Positions 43,656-54,834 are shown, counted from the first letter of the stretch. The stretch is 64,000 bases of DNA from Haliotis asinina (GCF_037392515.1 NC_090291.1:38091001-38155000); one strand, 5' to 3'. A program made the numbers and translations. The notes: generated by a model from the sequence alone, not told the origin.

Positions 43656-45515
43656 CCCTGAATCGTGCAATAATGCAACGTGCTCGATAAACGTGAAAAG
43701 AAGCTGTAACTGAAGTTGTAGTGATCGTATTGTTACAGAATCCCAGAAAGGTCCCTGTCGCGTTGTCACCATCAATGCCACAGTCAGACAACGCGACATT
43801 TTGGCAGTTTGTCGCATTTGAAAAACAGTTTTTTTTCATCATCCAAATGGCGACATTTTAAGTTGTATGCTCCTCTCGAGGGTAATACGGTCTGACGTCC
43901 GCTTCTTTGTAGCATTGTCACCCGAGCCGGTAACATTTTTTTATTCATCCAAAGGGCGACATAATAACTTGTTCACTGGTCACGAGCGGGACATGGGTCA
44001 GGAAGGGCGCAGGAAACACAAACAAACATGGAGGGTACATCATTGGCCCCGTGGGGCTATTGAACAACCGTATTTATTTTACCGAACATCTCAATGTTAA
44101 TTTTGAATTGTTTGAAGCATGGGTATCCGATTGTACACTTCAGCCAACCTGTGTGAATAACACTATTCGAATCTTGCATCCTGCCTTAGTAAAATCGCCG
44201 CGGAGTAATTCCCCTTCTTAAAACTCACAGGGACTACATTTGAACGTTTTGTCATTTTTTTTATTGGAATGGGATGTAAACCTTTACATAGCCACCGACA
44301 CAAGAAAAACAAAGTTAGAGTTATCTCCCTTCCATCGATTTGCATCATGCGTCATTCAATGTTATTCGAAATAAAGAAGTACTACCACAAAGTACCGAAT
44401 GAGTTGCCACTGGCAGTGGGGTAACTGGGGTACATTTAAACTAACTGAAGAGCGCTTACCCAATCAGAAAACGACATTTATGGGTAATGTAAGATATAGA
44501 GACTATGTCCCTTCTTGGATTCCATATACTGCATTGCCCTTTGCAATATTTATTGATTTTGTGAAATAAATGAGACTCAGGGGTGCTCCCTGCAGTCACC
44601 AGCTGAAGTACATTGTGATATGACATGCATACGGTATATACTAGTATGGCTGTCTGTTGAAGAAAAAGCAACTACTGTGGTAGCGATAGACAATTGCGAA
44701 CAACTATTGCCATATTTTTTCTCCTTGAATTGTCTCATTTGAAGTCATTTCCAAAATGGATGTATAGTTTATGCTACATAAACAAAAGCTGACGTAGTCT
44801 GTCTCGTTTGATAACTAACAAAAAACTTGAAACCTGTAAGATTGGATAATAATGCAAACTACAACTTCACGTGGGTGAAAAAACTGGAGTGTGTTTTGTA
44901 CACAAAAGTGTTAGCCAATCAGATTGCTGGAGGTGGTACAGCCCGTCGCTGCCGACCTAGTTTTGTATACTTCCTGCACAGCAACTCGGTCTTTGGCGAT
45001 TTAATAAAAAAACCAACAAGAGCATCCCTTCGAAAGGCCTGTGTATGTGCCTCCCATACACATCGGAAATGTGGACAGAAGCTTCTGATACTCGTGAGAC
45101 CTTTAAAATACGACATATGCAATTACGAGTGTGTCCGGTTTTCGATCACGTCGCCGTGATTTGACAATGCACCTTCACAGGTTATATAGTAAGGGGGCTG
45201 GATAGTAACCCGGGACTTAGTTTATCGATTTTCGGACCCGCGACTGTGAAAGCCAAGCACTTAAGCATTGATATTCACACACGATGGTTTTTCGTTCTAC
45301 CATTGATTAATTACTATCGGGAGACTCGCAAACTGCAAACCATCGATATTTTGGTGCATTGTTACAGCCCAACGTACCAACGGAAACAACCCTGCAGACA
45401 TAACAACTCATCCATGTTTTTCTCTCAACAATGCTTGACACAATCCGAGATTATCCTCAGCACAGTACAATAAAACTTTACAAAATGAGAAAACGCTGTT
45501 TTTATCAATATCATC
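43656..45515. other. Stretch downstream of TIFA, no supported gene
   Basis: Open frames up to 110 codons occur but none shows a family motif. A Cys-rich minus-strand frame at 43627-43842 is unrecognised and overlaps the dispersed repeat. Confidence 0.4.
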
Positions 45516-48500
45516 TCACAGCACATTGTCAAGCACGTTATTATCGTCTGATGTGCCGTCGTTGATGACTTCACTATTTTCGCAAGGAGATAACCTTCTC
45601 TTATTAGGAACCGCTCTCAAGCAGCTTTGGCATCTCGGGCTGGATGCTGGATGGTGACTGGCTGGAATGTTTGGCCGGTACTTTCCACTTGTGTCAAAGA
45701 CGTAACCAGAGTCAAGGTCATTTCTTGAGCCTTTGCTTAGAGGCTCGTGGGAGAAGCTATCGGCCGAGTTTGTAGGATCTTTCCCAGTCGCATAACGCCC
45801 CTCGGAGTCTGACGGGGGCATGAGACAGCGCAGGAGTGAGGTTGATTGGAAGGTGTTGCCATAAGAGGACCCAAGGCCACACAAAGGTCCCCTGCCGACG
45901 ACGGCGTTCTTGATAACGCTGACCTCATACGTCTCCGCAATGGCGTCTCCAGGACACACCTTCAGGAGAAGTTCTACAAAATCAAGTTTAAGGGAACAGT
46001 TATCTTTGATGGAAGCCTGTTCATCCTTCTTCAATACATTGTTGTCGACAATCAACATTTTCCTCTCGCTGATGTTACGGATTTTGAAGACAAACGGGTC
46101 CCTACCATCGTTCCAGATCTCCGCGTACGTCCTTGACATTCGCTCATCGTTCAACCGAACGTCAGCACATGAACTCCGACCTACGGTCACCTTTTCTCCA
46201 ACATGTTTTCTGATCACATGACAAGGGAAGTAAGCTGAGATACTGAAGCTGAGAGTTGGCTGGTAGAACATAAGCAGACGACTGGGTGCTTCCACTGTCG
46301 CTGCAGACGTGTCTTTTATCGTGGTACTCTGTGAATAGAAAACATATCAGGACTTAAGGGATGAAGCTAAGATTGTATAAAATGACGTAGAATAGAAATG
46401 TACTGTGGAGTTATGGAAAGAAACATGCAATGTTTGCAAACAATGACCTATGAATCACTTAAATATATATATATATATCCCCCGAACAATGTCCCTGCCC
46501 CGATTCCATGTTACTGGAATGCTGACGAAAGCAACATAAAATCCGACTCACATACACAATAACTTTTGTCCATTTCCAAATGATCCACCAAAGAGTCGAA
46601 AGGTTTATATTCAGCCCCGTGGTTCGGCTTGTGGCTAATCACGTGGCATTATGGTTAAAAGATACATATGCAAGGTATTATTGTGGAAGCTGCTAAATGA
46701 AGGGACCGAGACATCACATTCCCATTCTCTCAGGATGTGAACATTGCATACGTATTGAAATGTCACCATGATATACTAAAAATGTCTTTTAGTGTATCTA
46801 GAACAGACTTTCACTGACGCATAATACGTCAACTTCAGAGAATAGTCAGTCTCGAATGAGAGTCGAACAGATTCCACTGAGCAGCTATGGCAAAGCAGTG
46901 ATGAAAACTATACAAATAAACCACTAAAAATCAGAGATTCCTTATAATGTTCATCAAAACAACTTTCGTGTCGTTTACGAAAATGTTTGCATATTTCTAA
47001 ATTAAGCTAATTTGTTCGGCCAAAACAGCTCAGAAGGATTCTGTTGATGTCTAACTGGCATTTTAAAGGCTCAAAAACATAAACAAAAAATAAAATAGAA
47101 CAAATTTTTAAAAATTGCGATCCGTGAAGGTCCCGGGGTAGAAAAGGCCTTCAGCAACCCATGCTTGCCATAAAAGGCGACTATGCTTGTCGTAAGAGGC
47201 GACTAACGGGATCGGGTGGTCAGGTTCGCTGACCTGGTTGACACATATCATCGGTTCCCAATTGCGCAGATCGATCCTCATGTTGTTGATCACTGGATTG
47301 TCTGGTCCAGACTCGATTATTTACAGACCGCCGCCATATAGCTGGGATATTGCTAAGTGCGGTATAAAACTAAACTAACTCACTCACTCACTCACTCAAA
47401 AAACACACTGTTAACCTTTTTTAACTTAAACAGTGAACTGGGATATGCTGCAGCCACCGAATGAGTTACACACAAACTAAGTCTGGCAGAAAACTCCCTT
47501 GAACAAAGAGAATTAAAACAAAGGTATTTGATCGTGGATTGATGTCATTTGGTGTGTTTATATATGTATTTCTAAAGTGGGTATACATGAAAAAAAACCT
47601 CTTCAACATCAGCCTCTGGATCCGCCTGTGGTTAAGACCGGCCACGTGACGCAGTTTACCTCCGGTGTAAACAAAGGAGAGTTTTACTGCATGGTTTCAA
47701 CAGAGCATTGTTCACTTACGACTTCCGTGTTGGAGGCCATGATCCCGTGAGTGCGAAGGTCAGGGTCACCGTGTGTATATATCTCCTTTCCCGGAAACAC
47801 CATCCAACCCGGATTTCTGGAAGAACAGGATGTATGGATTACGTATCAACACTGTTTATCTGTAAACATCAGTGTGCTTATATCATAAAGAAGAAGTGTT
47901 AAACTTCAACCAATGTTATATGATTGTTGTTGAACCAGACATCATTCAGGGGTCTAGGCTAACTGCCCCCTGGACATGTGCTCCCCGGACAAGTGCCCCC
48001 CGCCAACTGTCCCCTGGCTATCTGCCCCCTGTCCATTGTGCCCCCTGGACAACTGCCCCCCATAATAACAACACACCAACTAATACATGTAATTGAAAGT
48101 TATCTTGGAGAAGGTTGTTCAGTAATGTGGCCTTTGCTAGATGAGCTGAAATCATTAATTGCTGTGAAAACTTTCACTTAATCATGCACCAGACTTCTAC
48201 CACATGTCTCAGAACATCTATCGTAGGGTTCAAGCTGACGGACTTCAGGAACAGTACTCCCAAGATTTAGAGCTCTCCATCTCATGTCGAATGTTGGCAG
48301 CCCTTGCTCTTATCCCTCAGACTGATGTCTTGCAAAAAAAAACAGGCACTGAATGAATGAAGTACAGATGACCCAGATGGTGACTGGCCAGGAACTGCCC
48401 CCCAAACGAAAAACCTAGCGTGACAGTGCTAACAGACTTGCACGTGTTGTTGAGGTATACTCCATGCACATTTTGGAATTTTTAAGAGCCATATCCCACA

Positions 48501-49513
48501 ATCTGTCCTTTTAAATGAATTGATACTCGTATTGAATCCAAAGATGATGTGTTGTGGTATTATATGGCGCTATAAACTAAAATAACATCATAACATTTAG
48601 TTTGTGTGTTTTGTTATGATGGGATGGGGGGGGGGGGGGGGGGGGGGCAGATGTTCGGGGGGCAGTTAGCCTGATACCAACATTCAGACAATAGCATCAG
48701 CAATTCACTCCATCAATATGCAGATCCAATGTGTTCTTGATTACATTTTCTTAATAAGTACAGATTCATCCGGGATTCGAATCCGTAGGAGTGAGGCTCC
48801 TACTCGTGAACACACACAAAGTGAGTGTGTGAAAGAGTGAGTTTAGTTTTCTAACAATGCTCCAGCAATATCACAGTGGGGGGGCACCAGAAGCATCACA
48901 TTTTGTACCCAGTCATTTTGTTCACCCTCAGATATACCAAAACATCATCCATTCACTACCTGGAGTCTAATCAACAATTCACCTTTCAGAGTATGTTGAA
49001 TTATCAACCATTCATCCTACGAGTATACCGCACTATCACCTATTCACTATATCGGGTATACAATCTTTATCGACCATTCACTATCTTGAATATGCTCATA
49101 TTCTCTCGATCATTCGGGTCGTCGAGTATACCCAGCAATAGGCCATGAACAAGTGCGAGTATACCCGACGATGAATCATTCACTGCCTCGAGTATACTCT
49201 AGCATCAAGCATAAATAGGCCGATCTCGAGTATATGAAAGAATTCATACCCCACAATCAATACAGACTTCATTGTTCAGTTACATGAAATTCTGCAAGAC
49301 AATGTAAACAAATCAAAGACAAGTGCTTTCTTTTTTACTTAACAAATCATAAAAAGTATGACTATCAACAGTGAGTTAAATCTTAATCCGCCGAATAACT
49401 ACCTGGATTAACATACCTGTCTACACGACCACCACACATACATCAAACACCACTAGATAATGTACATATGTACAAATAAGGACAAATATACACCATACCT
49501 TCGTCTCCGTCAT
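45516..49513 (-). CDS. TIFA: TIFA-like FHA-domain adaptor, two alternative first coding exons
   Basis: The main exon, 46328-45516, follows an acceptor (TTTTCTATTCACAG). Two upstream minus-strand exons can supply the start: 47740-47720 (MASNTEV, then GTAAGT) and 49513-49499 (MTETK, then GTATGG). Both end in phase 0, as the main exon requires, giving 277 or 275 residues; human TIFA has 184. The FHA core is clear (longer form): GR at 57-58, SR at 72-73, and KIRNISERKMLIVD around 89, against human EIKNMSKKTNLIVD. An early Thr-Glu resembles human Thr9-Glu, the ALPK1 phosphosite. PCENSE at about 255-260 fits the TRAF6 consensus PxExx(acidic), like human PTEMDE near its C-terminus. The ~90-residue linker before it is Ser/Asp-rich and longer than in vertebrates. 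Expected role: cytosolic adaptor that oligomerises when phosphorylated and recruits TRAF6. TIFAB is less likely, since it lacks the TRAF6 motif. Divergent neighbour of ALPK1. Confidence 0.87.
46340..47120 (-). other. TIFA intron, proximal part
   Basis: Non-coding. A short degraded SINE tail near 46490-46550 (TACTGGAATGCTGACGAAAG) is the only recognisable piece. Confidence 0.5.
47121..47398 (+). repeat. Repeat family B, near-consensus copy
   Basis: Best preserved copy. In order: TCCGTGAAGGTCCCGGGG, CCTTCAGCAACCCATGCTTG, AAAAGGCGACTATGC, AGAGGCGACTAACGGGATCG, GGTGGTCAGGTTCGCTGACC, CATCGGTTCCCAATTGCGC, GTTGATCACTGGATTGTCTG, CTCGATTATTTACAGACCGC, ATATAGCTGGGATATTGC, then (ACTC)n. The 3' part from ATATAGCTGG is shared with family A. 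I see no clear tRNA head, so it may be a SINE with an unusual head or a short LINE-like 3' end. It lies inside the TIFA intron. Confidence 0.88.
47720..47740 (-). CDS. TIFA: TIFA alternative first coding exon 1a (MASNTEV)
   Basis: ATGGCCTCCAACACGGAAGTC is followed by the strong donor GTAAGT (minus strand). Seven codons, phase 0. It places a Thr-Glu at residue 5, close in setting to the human DTEE around Thr9. A stretch of 5' UTR would precede it. Confidence 0.6.
47951..48678 (+). mobile_element. Mutator-like (MULE) transposon remnant with inverted ends
   Basis: The ends are inverted: GGTCTAGGCTAACTGCCCC on the left, and the reverse complement of the right end reads GGTATCAGGCTAACTGCCCC. Inside, from 48189, the plus strand reads DFYHMSQNIYRRVQADGLQE, QYSQDLELSISCRMLAALAL and IPQTDV. 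This matches the MULE transposase block FxHFxQxxxRKxxxxGL..Y..D...R...R.xxALAFxPxxxV often linked to FLYWCH fingers in animals. Only this block survives. The left end carries five or six C-rich units (GCCCCCTGGACA-like), and the right end a run of 22 G at 48626-48647. Confidence 0.75.
48626..48647 (+). repeat. Poly-G run (22 G)
   Basis: An uninterrupted G22 next to the right inverted end of the MULE remnant. It could fold as a G-quadruplex and is a likely spot for sequencing-length error. Confidence 0.9.
48765..48832 (-). repeat. Fragment of a tRNA-derived SINE head
   Basis: CCGGGATTCGAATCCG is a reverse B box like that of family D, followed by a different arm ending in GTGAACACACACAAAGTGAG. 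Confidence 0.4.
48835..48910 (-). repeat. tRNA-derived SINE, family A, 3' part
   Basis: GAGTGAGTTTAG, AACAATGCTCCAGCAATATC and CACATTTTGTACCC. Confidence 0.6.
48925..49240. repeat. Degenerate minisatellite in the TIFA intron
   Basis: ACCATTCACTAT and CGAGTATACCC recur about seven times with a period near 45 bases. Confidence 0.7.
49499..49513 (-). CDS. TIFA: TIFA alternative first coding exon 1b (MTETK)
   Basis: ATGACGGAGACGAAG is followed by the donor GTATGG (minus strand). Five codons, phase 0. It also supplies an early Thr-Glu-Thr. Its donor is weaker than that of exon 1a. Confidence 0.5.
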
Positions 49514-49896
49514 GGCCAGACTCTCATCCTTGATGTAACAAACATCATTAAACTGTCTGAAGTCTTGACTAACTTCCTTGTGTCCCACACACGTACACAC
49601 GCGACATCAACTGTTTGCTGTTGACGCCCCGGACGAGTATTCCTATCCGTTCCTGCGGTTGCACATATTTGATTTCGGGGCGCGGCTAACGATATTCCTC
49701 ATAGATTACGGGTAAGTAATTCAAAGGTCACTGAACCCGGATGAGACCATATCTGGCATCTGCCACTGAAATGATAGATATGAAATAAATTGTAAAATAT
49801 AACAGGGATGCTATATTTGATTTTATTCTTTTATTTCTTTCATAAATGCATGAAATTTCTCACTACGTCTATCCAGCTGAGAAACATTTTGAACCC

Positions 49897-49915
49897 CAGG
49901 GAAAAGTTTTCCCTG
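49897..49915. promoter_or_regulatory. Palindrome resembling a paired Rel/NF-kB half-site
   Basis: CAGGGAAAAGTTTTCCCTG is a perfect 19-base palindrome about 385 bases upstream of TIFA exon 1b. GGGAAAA matches the half-site used by some invertebrate Rel proteins, but the spacing is longer than a standard kB decamer. Confidence 0.3.
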
Positions 49916-49994
49916 AGATTTAGAAAATATGATTCCATTAAGTATTAATTACTTGTGTTTTGTTCTTATATTTGTATAAAGTGACGAAAAATGC

Positions 49995-50080
49995 AAGTGG
50001 ATGGGTCCAATGTCTGAAGCCAATTACTGGTGTTCTCCGCTGTGATACTGATGGAACGGCGTAAAACCATACTCGGTCAG
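49995..50080 (+). repeat. tRNA-derived SINE, family A, fragment
   Basis: GGGTCCAATGTCTGAAGCC, CTGTGATACTGATGGAACGG and GTAAAACCATACTC. Confidence 0.6.
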
Positions 50081-50342
50081 TTAGTATTAACCCAACAATG
50101 AATAATCGCAGCACAACGAATCCCTCAAAACCTGTTCACACTAGGACCCGTCGAACATCCATTGACATGTATAAGCATTCCAAGCAAGGTCAAAACTTAT
50201 TTATCCCGAAACATAAATAGTGTAACCCCACCACAACAAGCACATGTGTACATAAAAAAACACTCCGGTTATGACTGGATTCGAGATTATTGCTGAGAGG
50301 ATTCTCGGCTCTTCCGCGTAGAGCCGTAGCGAAAGTACTTAC

Positions 50343-50420
50343 CTGTTGATTTGATTCGCGCTCTCTTCAAAGGCTTAACCTTACCTGGATTGACACGCGA
50401 CACACTGGATGGGGAGAATT
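50343..50420 (-). other. Candidate untranslated first exon of TIFA with two donors
   Basis: On the minus strand ATCAACAG|GTAAGTACT (last exon base 50343) is a near-perfect donor, and ATCCAG|GTAAGG lies about 42 bases upstream. Their position upstream of TIFA on its strand suggests a 5' UTR exon. No coding potential. Confidence 0.3.
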
Positions 50421-50499
50421 TTACGCTGCTGATATAGGCAGGTAGGTGACCTTATCTGTTTTTGTTGTCTCATAACTACTTCAGCTATAACGACTGAAT

Positions 50500-50815
50500 C
50501 ACTGTATGAATCAGTGTGTGAATAACTATGTAATATGTAACGAAATGAGTCATTGTGTGAATCACTATATGGTTCAGTATGTGAACCTAGGCATGAAATA
50601 GTGTGTGAACCATTTTATGAATAAGTGAGTGAACACGATAGGAATTAGTGTGTGTATCATGTATCACTATATGGTTCAGTATGTGAATCTCTACATGAAT
50701 TAGAGTGTGAATCAGTATATGATTAAGTACGTGAATCCGCATGTGAATGAATATATGAATCTTTATATGAATCAACGTGTGAATCACTATATGAATCAGT
50801 ATGTGAATCACGACA
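50500..50815. repeat. Minisatellite
   Basis: Alternating TATGTGAATC and ACTATATGAATCAGT units, about 15 or 30 bases long, run for some 300 bases. Confidence 0.85.
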
Positions 50816-51213
50816 CAATTACTGTCTCAAGTCTTCACACAGCCTTAATGTTTGTGAGCATTCATACAGCAGTTACATTCAGCTATACTCATGGAAACAA
50901 ATAAGGGCACAAATGACAGTACAAGTGGTCCTTTATTACAGTGTATTACAAAGCTTGTGAAAACACTTTGAAAAGAATAAAAGAACACTTGTACTTTCAT
51001 GTGTTCCCATGTTTGTTTCCATGAATATACTAATCTCTGTTTATCATTTTTACTAAATACATGACATGGCAATCTCGTTTTGGCCTCAAGATGTATCATG
51101 TATTTCGTATGGTTTAATGTTATAATGATTATAGGCTTCCGTAGAAATTATCATTAAGATCGTAATGAAGAAAACTGGATCCATGTCCAGTAAATACACA
51201 TTAATACTTCCAG

Positions 51214-51292
51214 CGATGATGATGATGATGATGATGATGATGGTGTTGATGATGATGATGGTGATGATGATGATGGTGGTGATGATAATGAC
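51214..51292. repeat. (GAT)n microsatellite
   Basis: About 80 bases of GATGATGATG with GGT interruptions. Confidence 0.9.
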
Positions 51293-51734
51293 ACTGTGAC
51301 TGACTCGTTTTTGCCACAAGTGGCGATGTTTATATACCAGACTGTCTATAGCTGTGCAAGGGCCTGTATGAGGATAATCTATCAATTTTGTTATAGAATG
51401 TAATTAATGTCAAATTAAAGTCTCAAGTTCACACATGACACTATCATTAACAGGTCTAGACCTATACTAACAAGAGTACATGTCAATTTACCATAAACCC
51501 CCTTTAATTCGACCACAAAGATCTTATCACAGCTATGTGTCCTATGGTATGATCCAGGAAGTGGAGGTGTCGTAAGCCATTAGTTAGCAAGCAGGGAACG
51601 CCTCATGTGACTACATTTAATGGACTGCTTGTCCGGGTACATTTTACCCCGTCCCACATAACATGGTTGTAATTTGAAATCCTAGTTTCTGCTTTGTGGA
51701 CTGTTTAGAAATTCACCGTGACTAAACCATTATG

Positions 51735-51897
51735 GGTAAGTGAGTTATTGAGTTTAGATTCATGGCGCGTTTAGTAATCTTCAAGCAATGCCACAATGGG
51801 GAACACCAGAATTGTGCTTTACACTTTGTACCCATGTTGGGAATCGAACCCAGGTCTTTGTCATCGTGAGCGAAAGCTTTGCCCATTAGGCTACCCC
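51735..51897 (-). repeat. tRNA-derived SINE, family A
   Basis: Reverse copy with GGGAATCGAACCCAGGTC and a head ending GCCCATTAGGCTACCCC. Confidence 0.8.
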
Positions 51898-51964
51898 TAG
51901 ACAAATAGGACGTTGAATTAGGTCAACGACAACAATAGCACAAACAATAATAACATGATTTGAT

Positions 51965-52372
51965 AATGACGACGACGCCCTGTTGCTCTTGATGATGTTT
52001 TGTTGCTGTTGTAGTTTACGACGTATTGTTGCTGATGTAGTTGACGTCATGTTGCTGTTGTAGTTGACGACGTACCCTTGCTGTTGTTGTTGAGGACGTC
52101 CTGTTGCCGTTGTAGTTGTCGCACACTTGTTGTTGCAGTTGATGACGTACTGTTGCTACGACGCCCTGTTGTTGTTGTAGTTGACGACGTCATGTTGCTG
52201 TTGTAGTTGACGACGTACTCTTGCTGTTGTTGTTGAGGACGTCCTGTTGCCGTTGTAGTTGTCGCACACTTGTTGTTGCAGTTGATGTACTGTTGCTACG
52301 ACGCCCTGATGTTGATGTAGTTGACGACGTCCTGTTGCTATTGTAGTTGACGACGCATTGTTGCTGTTCACG
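51965..52372. repeat. Minisatellite with a higher-order duplication
   Basis: Units of about 30 bases (TTGCTGTTGTAGTTGACGAC). A larger block of about 165 bases, including GTCGCACACTTGTTGTTGC, occurs twice (near 52020-52165 and 52190-52300). Confidence 0.85.
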
Positions 52373-52663
52373 CTAAGCCAGGTACTGGTCAAAGTGATTG
52401 CGGGTTTTGTTCTTGCAAACTGACGCAGGTATGTTGTGTTAAGCTAAATGAAAGAGAATTATATGTCAACCAATATGGTTTAAGTCGGGGAGTGCACTCT
52501 ATTTCGGAATATGAGTCCACATGTTCGCATGCTCTCTCTGATACAGATTTTCTTATCTTAGGCGTGGTCGAATCCTGTGATCGTAGGCTAGAATATCGTA
52601 TTCCATGTTTCTTTGTGATGTTTTGTTTTATGATGTCAAGCCCCTGCATTTCTTTGGGCTCAA

Positions 52664-52890
52664 ACCCGTGAAGATCCGGGTTAGATCCGGCCTTCAGTAA
52701 CCGATGCTTGTTGTAATAGAGTAACGGGTTCGGGTGGTCAGGATCGCTGAGTTGGTAGGCACGTCATCGTGTGCAATTTCGTGCATCGATGCTCGCACTG
52801 TTGATTGTCTGGTCCAGACTCGATTATTTACGGACCTCCACCATTCGGCTGGAATATTGCTGAGTGTGGCGTTAACGACAAATAAATAAG
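52664..52890 (+). repeat. Repeat family B
   Basis: CCCGTGAAGATCCGGGTTAG, GGGTTCGGGTGGTCAGGATC, GGCTGGAATATTGCTGAGTG, GTTAACGACAAATAAATAAG. Confidence 0.8.
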
Positions 52891-53154
52891 CATTATTAAC
52901 TTACTGACGTCTAGAATGCCGACCAAACAATGAATAGAGATGTTTTCCACAAACATATTTAAGTTAATTTCATTACTTGTATGTATTGTATACATTGTAT
53001 TATTTTCATTGTCGGCTCTCAATGTATTGATAGCTCCTGACCAAGGAATTTTTGGAGACCTTTTGGTAGGTTATAACACGTATGTCAGACTACATGAAAA
53101 TAAGATGATACATTAGAAAAATGTGTTTTCATAGTGATGATGGAAGAGTTTAAA

Positions 53155-53186
<32 letters not shown>

Positions 53187-53190
53187 AGAT
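53155..53190. repeat. (ATG)n microsatellite
   Basis: ATGATGATG run of about 33 bases. Confidence 0.9.
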
Positions 53191-53819
53191 CATAGTCTAC
53201 ACCATGTCGTTACGATGACATCGATAATTTTGATGATACAATGGAAAATAAATTCTTAGCATGTGACAGGGAAATCTCGTGTTATGTTACCGAGATTGCA
53301 TGCGGTCCGATATGCTTCCCCACGTTGTTTGATTGACCTTCCCGACGCCCAGCCGAGTGGCCAACTCGGTCCCATCCTCCATAGCGCTGCTACGTGCCTT
53401 ACTTGCGACACCTGGTGTTTACATCAATCAAAGAATGTAAACGGATTTTGCTGTTATTATACGCGTCTTACATCTGAGAGAGGAAGCATAAAGGGAAGCC
53501 ATCACGTACATGTTACGAAAAAAAGACAAAAACTTTTGTAACCTCAGACGTTTCTTAATGAAATCTGAAATTAGTTGCGATATCAACGCCTCCGCACGCT
53601 CGGTATATGAATGGCATATACAACATATACATAACATATGTTTTGCCTGCTTAAAGGACAGAATCATCCGTCATGTGACATTCTATATGACAGATAAGAG
53701 AATGGCATTGTTGTGAAATCCGCCTGTCATTGTTGTGCAATGGGACTGATTCAACAGCACATGACGTCATGAACACAATGACATTTATCTTGTTGATAGA
53801 GGAGAGAGGGAATCATAAA

Positions 53820-53930
53820 GGGTATGCTTATGAACCCGGTTCGAATCCCAACATGGCTAATAGTGTGAAACCCATACATTTCTGGTGTCCCCCTCCATGA
53901 AATCGATGGAATATTGCTAAATCAAAACAT
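53820..53930 (+). repeat. tRNA-derived SINE, family A, head missing
   Basis: CCCGGTTCGAATCCCAACATG, AGTGTGAAACCCAT and CGATGGAATATTGCTAAA. Confidence 0.65.
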
Positions 53931-54039
53931 TGCTACTTGCCAAATCGTTGTAGACTGCAGTAGGATTTATTCTTAAAGCATTAATGGCTGGGAGAAAGAC
54001 TAGGGTCGTCGAAGAGAACAGCGCCACGAGTGGAAAGAT

Positions 54040-54195
54040 CTGGGTGAATGAGTTTAGTTTTAGTCCGCTTTCAGCGGGTCTGGACCAGACAATCAAGTGA
54101 TGAGCATCGAGATATGTAACTGGGATACGATGACGTGTGTCACCAAATCAGCGAGTTTAACCACCCGGGTTACCAAATCTTCACGGGTTGAAAGA
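54040..54195 (-). repeat. Repeat family B, deleted
   Basis: Reverse copy: GGTCTGGACCAGACAATCAAG, ACTGGGATACGATGACGTG, TAACCACCCGGGTTACC, CTTCACGGG. Confidence 0.65.
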
Positions 54196-54499
54196 TCTGA
54201 GTTAGAATTAACCGCACTAACGCCCTGCTGCCACGAACTGAAAACCCTATACATACAAGGCCACTTCACGTCTGTCTGAAGGTCGGGGCGTGTTTGATAT
54301 ATCAACACGTGATTTGTAACCCCGATGATGCCCATGGTCGGGGCACGTAGTAATAAAACAGAATGAGGCTTGCATATTGTTCTGACATGACTAGAATAGC
54401 TTATGATTTGATAAGGTTCTAACTGAGCTAGACAAGGACTGCGATAACGGTAAAATATGTCTGTAACAGGAGTGCAGCTAAGATCCGTTTATAACTGTT

Positions 54500-54630
54500 T
54501 GCTTCAACAGGCGACTAACGTGATCGTGTAGTCATATCTCAGTTGCGTCTGTCAATCACTGTATAGTCTGATCCATTATTAACAGACCGCCGAAATAAAT
54601 GTGCAGCGTTGACGAGTGCAAGATTATACG
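54500..54630 (+). repeat. Repeat family B, partial
   Basis: AGGCGACTAACGTGATCGTG, AATCACTGTATAGTCTG, TAACAGACCGCCG, GCGTTGACGAGTGC. Confidence 0.55.
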
Positions 54631-54834
54631 AGTGTCTATTATATAATAAGACAGTGCTATATCATGCTTAGAAACTGACCGATATGCTGGATTATATGAA
54701 TACACAATGTCATTTGTATGTTGTAGTTCTAATATGTCTTAACAGTCTGATGTGGCTGGAATGTTACTGTTCTTTATTACACACTGTTTTGAAACTAAGC
54801 TGAAATGACTGTTATCAAACGTGTGTGTTAGAGA

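Noticed and set aside
43627-43842. Cys-rich minus-strand frame (NCQNVALSDCGIDGD)
   Set aside because: Looks exon-like, but it overlaps a dispersed repeat shared with 4340-4460 and I see no acceptor or partner exon.
46293-46295. Start of TIFA inside the main exon at 46295
   Set aside because: The codon there is GTG, not ATG, and the frame is open back to the acceptor at 46329; an upstream first exon is needed.
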